DNA from: an uncultured Clostridia bacterium | Lineage (GTDB): Bacteria > Bacillota > Clostridia > Christensenellales > UBA1242 | NCBI GenBank assembly: GCA_934725795.1 | Contig: CAKVCF010000044.1 | Location: forward strand, 1 to 5,529 | Length of the DNA: 5,529 bases | Direction of reading: 5' to 3' | Translations under genes and position numbers: made by a program | Part shown: positions 1 through 4,939 of the stretch, piece by piece | Layout of the letters: every line of letters starts with the position of its first letter | Position numbering within the stretch: position 1 is the first letter of the stretch | The notes under the pieces: model-generated | What the model was told of the DNA's origin: nothing | What the model saw: only the letters and a program-made list of their open reading frames with translations | The model's database searches: none

Positions 1-98
1 TTCTTATCCTTTAATTATTCCTTATTATTGATTTATTTAATGTTAATTATTAATTATAAAATTCTTATTATAAATCCTTGTTAGTTGTATAAATTTAT
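1..98. other. AT-rich spacer downstream of hemW
   Basis: This stretch is almost entirely A and T and holds no convincing ORF. On the minus strand it contains two TATAAT hexamers (72-67 and 58-53), neither with a recognisable -35 box, and an SD-like AAAGGA at 13-8 pointing off the left edge. It may therefore carry the signals for another leftward gene; hrcA often follows hemW in Firmicutes. I see no CIRCE operator (TTAGCACTC/GAGTGCTAA) and no GC-rich hairpin with a T-tract. TATAAT matches are expected by chance in such sequence, so nothing here is firm. Confidence 0.35.
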
Positions 99-1241
99 TT
101 AAACCAATTCTAAGATAATGGCGTTAGAAACATAAAAGTATTTATCTGTTACACGCAAATAGCCGTCGACAACTTCCAACATGCCTTTATCTATCATCTG
201 TTTGATTTGTGCACCATGTGAATGCATTAAATCTTCGTGGAAATCTTGGCTAAATTGTTCAAGGTTAAGACCTTGTGCAGTGCGAAGAGAAAGCATAATA
301 CGTTCTTCCCTACGCTCAGTGTCGCCAATATATTCGCGTTTATACACGGCTGATTTACCGTCTGCCATTGCGTCCAAATAAGTATCTAAACGTTTGGTGT
401 TGTAATAACGGTAGCCGTCAATAAAACTATGTGCTGAAACACCAAGACCAACGTAGTTTGTTTCATCCCAATATTTTTTATTGTGGCGAGATTCAAAACC
501 TGGACGTGCAAAATTGCTTACTTCGTAACGTTTAAATCCATTTTTTGTAAGTAACTTAACAACTTTATTATAAATTGCCACTTGTTTTTCATCATTAACT
601 GGACGCAGTTTACCGCGAGCCATTTTATCATAAAGCAAAGTATTTTTTTCAATTTGTAAAGCGTAAGTTGAAATATGTTTACAACGGTTTTTAATTAAGA
701 ACTTAACGGTTTTAAGCACCATTTTTGCTGTTTGCCCTGGCAAGCCAAGCATAACATCACCGCTTACGTTTGCAAATTGGCTATCTTTAAGCATTTTAAA
801 TGTTTCTTTAACATTTTCAACTGTTTGCAACCTGCCATGATTTGCTAAAACGCGTTTATCAACACATTGCACGCCAACACTAATACGATTTACGCCTGCT
901 TGCACATATTCCATAAACTTTTCTTTTGTAAAGCTTGCAGGATTAACTTCGATTGTAAATTCAGTGTTTTCAGCAAAGTGGAAACTTGAAAAAAGTTTGC
1001 GGCTTAATGCTGCATAAAAACCTTCATAAACAATGCTTGGTGTGCCGCCACCAATATAGATTGTATCAAATGTTCGACCATAAAAATTAACTTTAAGTTG
1101 ATCAATTTCAGTAAACAAACCTTCCAAATACATTTGTTGTGCTTGTTTGTCCATTGAAAAAGAAACAAAGTCGCAATAATCGCACTTTTTTGAACAAAAT
1201 GGTATGTGAATATACATACCTAATGGTTTTTCTTCTGCCAT
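99..1241 (-). CDS. hemW: HemW, radical SAM heme chaperone
   Basis: The 380-residue product is a radical SAM protein of the HemN/HemW family. HemW binds heme and passes it to apoproteins, and is not a coproporphyrinogen oxidase although often annotated as one. Visible motifs are the [4Fe-4S]/SAM cysteines C16, C20 and C23 (CX3CX2C, followed by D-F rather than the fourth cysteine of true HemN), GGGTPS at 64-69, EVNP at 98-101, SVGVQ at 121-125, a GLPGQ motif ending near 170, YEVSNFARPG at about 239-248 followed by SRHN, and the C-terminal HemW domain. The length matches the family (about 380). I chose the ATG at 1241 rather than the in-frame GTG at 1247, because that GTG overlaps the SD sequence AGGGG, which is ideally spaced for the ATG. 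The gene is intact and follows lepA and a transglutaminase-like gene on the same strand. Identification as HemW rather than HemN rests on the cluster motif and the lepA neighbourhood. Confidence 0.95.
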   Translation of the reverse strand: MAEEKPLGMYIHIPFCSKKCDYCDFVSFSMDKQAQQMYLEGLFTEIDQLKVNFYGRTFDTIYIGGGTPSIVYEGFYAALSRKLFSSFHFAENTEFTIEVNPASFTKEKFMEYVQAGVNRISVGVQCVDKRVLANHGRLQTVENVKETFKMLKDSQFANVSGDVMLGLPGQTAKMVLKTVKFLIKNRCKHISTYALQIEKNTLLYDKMARGKLRPVNDEKQVAIYNKVVKLLTKNGFKRYEVSNFARPGFESRHNKKYWDETNYVGLGVSAHSFIDGYRYYNTKRLDTYLDAMADGKSAVYKREYIGDTERREERIMLSLRTAQGLNLEQFSQDFHEDLMHSHGAQIKQMIDKGMLEVVDGYLRVTDKYFYVSNAIILELV

Positions 1242-1246
1242 AAACA

Positions 1247-1251
1247 CCCCT
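1247..1251 (-). promoter_or_regulatory. hemW ribosome binding site
   Basis: On the minus strand AGGGG lies 5 nt before the ATG at 1241. It decides the start: the upstream in-frame GTG at 1247-1245 shares a base with this SD and would have none of its own. Confidence 0.7.
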
Positions 1252-1280
1252 AAATTTGCCTTTTGGCCGTTTCTAGTTTA

Positions 1281-1286
1281 ATTATA
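1281..1286 (-). promoter_or_regulatory. Possible -10 box of hemW
   Basis: A perfect TATAAT on the minus strand would start transcription near 1274 and give hemW a leader of roughly 33 nt containing the SD. No good -35 hexamer is found 16-18 bp upstream (best about 3 of 6 matches), and there is no clear extended -10. hemW could instead be read through from lepA and the transglutaminase-like gene, since no terminator is visible in the gap. This is a weak call in AT-rich DNA. Confidence 0.35.
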
Positions 1287-1361
1287 ACCTAATCAATCAA
1301 TTTTTCATAATAAAATACAACTATTTTTTATTTTTGATATTGTTTTAGATTTCTTAATCAG

Positions 1362-1377
1362 TTATAAACCTTTATAA
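1362..1377. repeat. Perfect AT-only inverted repeat
   Basis: TTATAAA, a 2-nt centre CC, then TTTATAA form 7-bp perfect arms. It lies about 30 nt past the stop of the transglutaminase-like gene, in the gap before hemW. It is not a convincing terminator: the arms contain only A-T pairs, the loop would be 2 nt, and no T-tract follows on either strand. It could be a protein-binding site or chance. Confidence 0.4.
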
Positions 1378-1404
1378 TTCAATTAAAATGATAAAAAGTT
1401 TGAT

Positions 1405-2055
1405 TTAGTTTCCACTTATAAAATCATCCATCTTTTTATTCCAGTTGGCTGAATTGGTTTTTTCACCTATATCAACCCCTCTATAAAATGGAATAAAGGT
1501 GGAATTGTTTGCAATCCTATAATTAAGTTTAATAACACCGTCTTTCAAATAATCTTCCATAACAGCATGTGTGGTTGGATCAACCAAAATCCATTGCTTT
1601 TTAGGTTGTCCTTCTTCAGTTCTGGTATTAATGCAACATTCACAAAAGGCATGACCTTTGTGCATGGCTGGTGCTTTACCACGTTTTAATTGGTAGTAAT
1701 AATCCCTTCCTATTGCGGAAACAAAAGTGGTTGGCAAACCAAGTTGACGCGCAAATGTGCAAAATAACAAAGCATAATCAGTGCAACCTGTTGATAAACA
1801 ACTTTTCCAAATTTCTTTTGCAGTGCGATTGAACCTATATTCAGCGTTAAAATCTTTATCTTCGCTGGGTTTTACATACCTGTGAATATAGTTAATCAAA
1901 CTATCAATAATTGAGTATTTTTCGCCCATACCTATATGTGCCTTTAAGTCTTTCATAATTTTCGCACGCAAAACATAATCATCCATAAAAGGTGATGTTA
2001 AATAATCTGTGGTTAGATAAAATAATGCATCATTTGTTGTGTTTAATTTTTTCAT
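1405..2055 (-). CDS. Transglutaminase-like cysteine hydrolase/protease
   Basis: This 216-residue protein belongs to the transglutaminase-like superfamily, papain-fold enzymes of which most bacterial members are thought to be proteases, peptidases or amidases. The Cys-His-Asp triad is readable: C91 in a TGCTDYALLF context at the start of the long helix, H135 in KGHAFCEC, and D159 in WILVDPTTHA. The segment between (FARQLGLPTTFVSAIG, 101-116) is typical of the fold. There is no signal peptide or membrane segment, so it is probably cytoplasmic. Residues 1-80 are helical-looking with no recognised domain. The ATG is 7 nt after the lepA stop codon and has no SD, which suggests translational coupling to lepA. 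Its place between lepA and hemW is unusual, and I know of no specific function. The substrate cannot be inferred. The fold call is strong; any role in translation or heme delivery would be guesswork. Confidence 0.8.
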   Translation of the reverse strand: MKKLNTTNDALFYLTTDYLTSPFMDDYVLRAKIMKDLKAHIGMGEKYSIIDSLINYIHRYVKPSEDKDFNAEYRFNRTAKEIWKSCLSTGCTDYALLFCTFARQLGLPTTFVSAIGRDYYYQLKRGKAPAMHKGHAFCECCINTRTEEGQPKKQWILVDPTTHAVMEDYLKDGVIKLNYRIANNSTFIPFYRGVDIGEKTNSANWNKKMDDFISGN

Positions 2056-2062
2056 AATTTAA

Positions 2063-3862
2063 TTAATCGTCTAATTTTAAAATTGTAACAAAGGCTTCAC
2101 TTGGAAGTTCAACGCTGCCTAAACGGCGCATACGTTTTTTACCTTCTTTTTGTTTTTCAAGCAATTTACGTTTACGTGTTACATCACCGCCATAGCATTT
2201 TGCAAGCACATCTTTACGCATTGCCGATATGGTTTCACGCGCAATAACTTTGCCACCAATAACAGCCTGAATTGGTATTTCAAACAAATGGCGTGGAATA
2301 ACTGTTTTTAAACGTTCACATAGTGCGCGACCACGTTGATATGCCTTGTCGCGGTGGACAATAATTGAAAGTGCATCGCACACATCACCATTAAGCAAAA
2401 TATCAAGTTTAACCAACTCTCCTAGTTGATAGCCTGCAAGTTCATAATCCATGCTAGCATAGCCTTTGCTGATTGATTTGATTTTATCAAAAAAGTCATA
2501 AACAATCTCATTGAGTGGCATTGTGTAAATCAGTTTTGTGCGGTTTGCATCTATATATTGCATATCATGGAAAACACCACGTCTTTCAGCGCATAAATCC
2601 ATAATTCCACCTAAATAATCTTTAGGAGTGATAATTTCCATTTTAACAATAGGCTCTTCCATTTTTGTTATGGTTTGCATTGGTGGCATTTCACTAGGAT
2701 TGGTTACGTCATATTCTTTGCCCTTATTATCATAAACCTTATACTCTACACTTGGTGCGGTGGTGATAATATCAAGGCCAAATTCACGTTCCAAACGTTC
2801 AGTGATAATTTCCATATGCAGCAAACCTAAAAAGCCGCAGCGATAACCATGTCCAAGCGCCAAAGATGTTTCTTTTGTAAAATGAAGGCTGGCATCATTG
2901 AGTTGCAACTTTTCAAGCGCATCGGTAAGCTCTTGATATTTATCGCCGTCAAGCGGGAATATTCCGCAGAATACAACACTTGTGGCCTGTTTGTAGCCAT
3001 CTAACGGCTTTTCAAGTGGATCGTTTTTAAGTGTAATTGTATCACCAACTTTGGTGTCGCACACATTTTTTATGCTTGCGGCAATATAGCCTACATCGCC
3101 CGCTTGCAAAATCTCGCATGCAACAGGTTGTGGTTTAAACACACCAACTTCGGTTACAACAAAAGATTTGCCAGTCTGCATAAACAAGATTTCATCGCCG
3201 ACTTTAACGCTGCCGTCAAAAATGCGAACCATACTTACCGCACCCTTGTAACTATCATAATAACTATCAAAAACCAAAGCTTTAAGCTTTTTATTTACAT
3301 CGCCAACAGGTGCAGGCATGTGCAACACAACCGATTTAAGCACGCTTTCAATGTTAAGACCAGTTTTTGCGCTGATTTCACAAGCGTCATCACATGGTAT
3401 GCCTATTATATCTTCAATTTCCTTTTTTGTGCCTTCAATGTCTGCACTTGGCAAATCGACTTTGTTGATAACTGGAATTATTTCAAGGTTTGCATCCAGC
3501 GCCAAATAAACATTGGCAAGGGTTTGTGCTTGCACGCCTTGGCTAGCGTCAACAACCAATAATGCCCCTTCACAAGCAGCAAGTGAACGGCTAACTTCGT
3601 ATGAAAAATCCACATGACCAGGAGTGTCAATCAAGTTAAGTGTATATTCTTCACCATTAAAATTGTATTTCATTGTTGCTGGCGTAAGTTTGATTGTTAT
3701 GCCACGTTCACGTTCAATGTCCATACTATCTAAAAGTTGGTCTTCCATATCACGTTTGGCAACTGTGCCAGTTTTTTCCATTAATCTATCTGCAAGTGTG
3801 CTTTTGCCGTGGTCTATGTGTGCCACAATGCAAAAGTTGCGTATTTTAGCCATTCTATCCAT
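2063..3862 (-). CDS. lepA: Elongation factor 4 (LepA), ribosome GTPase
   Basis: This is a 599-residue cytoplasmic translational GTPase that acts on ribosomes (back-translocation, and a proposed role in 30S biogenesis). From the chosen ATG, G1 is AHIDHGKS at 14-21, switch I RERGITIK at 51-58, DTPGH at 79-83 (catalytic H83), NKVD at 133-136 and SAK at 164-166. Domain II, the EF-G-like domains III and V, and the LepA-specific C-terminal domain follow, the last rich in basic residues ([20 protein letters not shown]) before the terminal LPSEAF. The frame stays open to a TTG at 3898, but that TTG is part of a TTGACA -35 box and the added 12 residues do not resemble LepA, so I start at the ATG at 3862. 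A second ATG at 3853 is possible. Neither has a clear SD; the predicted transcript starts at or next to the 3862 ATG. The gene is intact and heads the leftward group. Confidence 0.96.
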   Translation of the reverse strand: MDRMAKIRNFCIVAHIDHGKSTLADRLMEKTGTVAKRDMEDQLLDSMDIERERGITIKLTPATMKYNFNGEEYTLNLIDTPGHVDFSYEVSRSLAACEGALLVVDASQGVQAQTLANVYLALDANLEIIPVINKVDLPSADIEGTKKEIEDIIGIPCDDACEISAKTGLNIESVLKSVVLHMPAPVGDVNKKLKALVFDSYYDSYKGAVSMVRIFDGSVKVGDEILFMQTGKSFVVTEVGVFKPQPVACEILQAGDVGYIAASIKNVCDTKVGDTITLKNDPLEKPLDGYKQATSVVFCGIFPLDGDKYQELTDALEKLQLNDASLHFTKETSLALGHGYRCGFLGLLHMEIITERLEREFGLDIITTAPSVEYKVYDNKGKEYDVTNPSEMPPMQTITKMEEPIVKMEIITPKDYLGGIMDLCAERRGVFHDMQYIDANRTKLIYTMPLNEIVYDFFDKIKSISKGYASMDYELAGYQLGELVKLDILLNGDVCDALSIIVHRDKAYQRGRALCERLKTVIPRHLFEIPIQAVIGGKVIARETISAMRKDVLAKCYGGDVTRKRKLLEKQKEGKKRMRRLGSVELPSEAFVTILKLDD

Positions 3863-3869
3863 GTAAATA

Positions 3870-3898
3870 AATCTAACAAACAAATGCAAATTTGTCAA
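3870..3898 (-). promoter_or_regulatory. lepA promoter, sigma-A type, extended -10
   Basis: On the minus strand there is a perfect TTGACA (3898-3893), a 17-bp spacer ending in TGT, and TAGATT (3875-3870, 4 of 6 to TATAAT) forming an extended -10 (TGN-TAGATT). Only 7 nt separate the -10 from the ATG at 3862, so +1 should fall at about 3862-3863 and the mRNA would be leaderless or nearly so. No SD precedes the start, which agrees with this. Confidence 0.7.
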
Positions 3899-3910
3899 AC
3901 ATGTGTGGCG

Positions 3911-3928
3911 TTTGTTTTATAAAACAAA
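3911..3928. repeat. Perfect 18-bp palindrome upstream of lepA
   Basis: The sequence TTTGTTTTA/TAAAACAAA is an uninterrupted perfect palindrome. Its near edge is 13 bp upstream of the lepA -35 box. In that position it could be an operator, an activator site or an UP-like element. It has only one G-C pair per arm, so chance in AT-rich DNA is a real alternative. As RNA it would be a loop-closing AU hairpin with no T-tract after it. Confidence 0.5.
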
Positions 3929-4021
3929 ACTAAATTGCCTTCTTATATTCACTGGTTCTTCAAATTTTATATTTTTGTAAACATAAAAAAACAAAGTTTA
4001 TTTTATCTTTTGGCGTTAATA

Positions 4022-4068
4022 TAGGTGGTTTTACGCTAGAAATTAAATCTAAATTTTAAAACCATTTA
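4022..4068 (+). repeat. Long inverted repeat / potential RNA hairpin
   Basis: TGGTTTTA (4026-4033) pairs perfectly with TAAAACCA (4057-4064). The stem extends outward to 12 pairs (4022-4033 with 4057-4068) if two G-U pairs are allowed, which exist only in plus-strand RNA. Inside, AAATT (4040-4044) can pair with AATTT (4052-4056) around a 7-nt loop, leaving a 6-nt left bulge. No T-tract follows on either strand, so it does not look like a terminator. It may be a leader structure, a DNA-binding site or chance; no strong promoter upstream of it on the plus strand was found. Confidence 0.35.
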
Positions 4069-4120
4069 ACTTCAAAAACACACGCATTAATATTTTTTAT
4101 CAATCACAAATTGGCTGAAT

Positions 4121-4135
4121 TGTCAAATTTTGACA
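4121..4135. repeat. 15-bp palindrome overlapping sigK promoter
   Basis: TGTCAAA, a single central T, then TTTGACA form a perfect 7-bp inverted repeat. It covers the proposed -35 element of sigK and part of the spacer, about 30 nt before the sigK start codon. That geometry suits a repressor or co-regulator site. In B. subtilis sigK transcription needs the mother-cell regulator SpoIIID, but this repeat does not match the SpoIIID consensus well as I recall it. The right arm also contains TTGACA, but no -10 box stands at the right distance from it. Confidence 0.5.
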
Positions 4136-4151
4136 TCCTTCGACATATATT
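4122..4151 (+). promoter_or_regulatory. Sigma-E-like promoter of sigK
   Basis: GTCAAATT (4122-4129) and CATATATT (4144-4151) are 14 bp apart. This resembles the B. subtilis sigma-E consensus as I remember it (about KMATATT, 14-15 bp, CATACAMT), with 6 of 7 and 6 of 8 matches. Sigma-E-driven transcription of sigK is the known arrangement in B. subtilis. A caution: +1 would fall near 4158, within the SD, leaving a leader of only about 9 nt, so the real start may be elsewhere. Confidence 0.4.
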
Positions 4152-4156
4152 TGCTT

Positions 4157-4161
4157 AGGAG
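4157..4161 (+). promoter_or_regulatory. sigK ribosome binding site
   Basis: AGGAG lies 5 nt before the ATG at 4167. It is a good SD that fixes the start and so includes the hydrophobic pro-sequence in the product. It contrasts with lepA and the second sigma gene, which have none. Confidence 0.8.
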
Positions 4162-4166
4162 CGTTT

Positions 4167-4871
4167 ATGGTTTTTGAAACAATCGGCCAGTTTTTATCTA
4201 AACTTATGTTCTTCCATGGCTTTGTCAACAGTGCAAATGAAAACAACTTTCCTCACCCACTAACGCGTGAAGAAGAAGAAAAATATATTGAACTTATGCT
4301 TGCTGGCGATAAATCAGCACGAGAAAAACTTATTCAACATAATCTACGCCTTATTGTACATATCGCAAAAAAATATATGCAAGCAGCAGAAAGTGAAGAA
4401 TTGTTATCAGTTGGTTCAATAGGTCTTATTAAGGCGATTGATAGTTACAAACCTAACAAAGGTTCAACAATTTCCACTTACGCCAGCAGATGCATTGAAA
4501 ACGAAATTTTAATGCTTTTACGTGCAAACAAAAAACATAAAGCATGTGTCAGTGTGGACGAAGTTGTTGCTGAAGGTAAAGACGGCAGCAGCCTAACTTT
4601 GCGTGATATTATACCGCAAAATGAAGAACAAGACACTGATAAAATTGTGGAAAAACGAGTTTTTGTTGAAGAAGTTATAAAAAATCTTAAACAGAGTTTA
4701 AGTGAGCGTGATTTTAAAATTTTTATGTTGAGATATGGCTTAGCAGATGGCGTTGAACGCAGCCAACAAGAAGTGGCAGATATTATGGGCATAAGCCGCA
4801 GTTATATTTCACGCATTGAAACAAAAGCATTAGACACTATAAAGCAACAATTTTTGCAAACTTTAAATTAA
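4167..4871 (+). CDS. sigK: Pro-sigma-K, sporulation sigma factor
   Basis: This is a 234-residue sigma-70-family factor of the sigma-E/sigma-K group, which directs late mother-cell transcription (coat, cortex, lysis) during sporulation. Residues 1-20 are hydrophobic (FLSKLMFFHGFV at 9-20) and lead into FPHPL at 28-32. From memory this lines up without gaps with the B. subtilis pro-sigma-K N-terminus, whose first 20 or so residues are removed by the membrane protease SpoIVFB. Region 2 follows: HNLRLIVHIAKKY at 58-70, SVGSIGLIKA at 81-90, and STYASRCIENEILM at 103-116 (the -10 recognition and melting helix). Region 4 has LRYGLADG at 188-195 and the HTH QEVADIMGISRSYISRIE at 201-218. The gene is uninterrupted, with no skin-like insertion. 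A good SD and a sigma-E-like promoter precede it; a second sigma gene follows after 68 nt. The sister factor sigma-E is the main alternative, but the short pro-sequence and FPHPL favour sigma-K. Confidence 0.88.
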   Translation: MVFETIGQFLSKLMFFHGFVNSANENNFPHPLTREEEEKYIELMLAGDKSAREKLIQHNLRLIVHIAKKYMQAAESEELLSVGSIGLIKAIDSYKPNKGSTISTYASRCIENEILMLLRANKKHKACVSVDEVVAEGKDGSSLTLRDIIPQNEEQDTDKIVEKRVFVEEVIKNLKQSLSERDFKIFMLRYGLADGVERSQQEVADIMGISRSYISRIETKALDTIKQQFLQTLN

Positions 4872-4902
4872 ATTCAAGCGCACCTGTGTTAAAAATAAGA
4901 TA

Positions 4903-4931
4903 TTGACAACCTTACCGTTAAGTGATAATAT
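4903..4931 (+). promoter_or_regulatory. Strong sigma-A-type promoter of second sigma gene
   Basis: A perfect TTGACA (4903-4908), a 17-bp spacer ending in TGA, and TAATAT (4926-4931) form a -35 plus extended -10 (TGN-TAATAT). An alternative -10, GATAAT at 4924-4929, would have a 15-bp spacer. The -10 ends 8 nt before the ATG at 4940, so +1 would be at about 4938-4940 and the transcript leaderless. The spacer contains a short CTTA-ccgt-TAAG repeat of doubtful meaning. It shows that this gene can be expressed independently of sigK. Confidence 0.72.
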
Positions 4932-4939
4932 ATTTACGT

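Larger units (their letters stand above)
3863..4166. other. Divergent lepA-sigK intergenic region
   Basis: About 300 nt without a supported gene lie between divergently transcribed lepA and sigK. At the left end is the lepA promoter. Next come an 18-bp perfect palindrome (3911-3928), a long inverted repeat (4022-4068), and near sigK a 15-bp palindrome (4121-4135) overlapping a sigma-E-like promoter, with the sigK SD last. A further weak sigma-A-like pair, TTAACT (4066-4071) and TAATAT (4088-4093) with 16 bp between, could give sigK a 5' leader of about 65 nt. I see no tRNA or known riboswitch motif. Confidence 0.6.

Noticed and set aside
181..381. Plus-strand 66-codon open frame inside hemW
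   Set aside because: Antisense shadow of the conserved HemW C-terminus with no supporting signals.
99..1241. Oxygen-independent coproporphyrinogen III oxidase (HemN)
   Set aside because: The cluster motif is CX3CX2C followed by D-F, without the fourth cysteine of HemN, and the lepA linkage and length fit HemW.
1309..1332. AATAAAATA / TATTTTTTATT imperfect hairpin between hemW and the transglutaminase-like gene
   Set aside because: All-AU stem with a 2-nt bulge and no T-tract in the right place; expected in such AT-rich DNA, so not called a terminator.
3104..3562. Plus-strand open frames inside lepA, including those at 3318-3509 and 3624-3866
   Set aside because: They are antisense to a well-conserved LepA frame, have no SD or promoter, and their translations look like shadow sequence.
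3891..3899. TTTGTCAAA shared between the lepA upstream region and the palindrome at 4121
   Set aside because: The shared part is explained by the -35 consensus TTGACA read on the minus strand; the second arm of the palindrome is absent at lepA.
4130..4135. TTGACA as a sigma-A -35 box for sigK
   Set aside because: No acceptable -10 hexamer lies 16-18 bp downstream; the nearest TATATT is only about 10 bp away.
4478..4792. Minus-strand 104-codon open frame inside sigK
   Set aside because: Opposite strand of conserved sigma regions 2-4; serine- and leucine-rich shadow translation with no start signals.
4911..4922. CTTA-ccgt-TAAG inverted repeat inside the spacer of the second sigma gene's promoter
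   Set aside because: The arms are only 4 bp and do not extend; too short to call an operator without comparative data.
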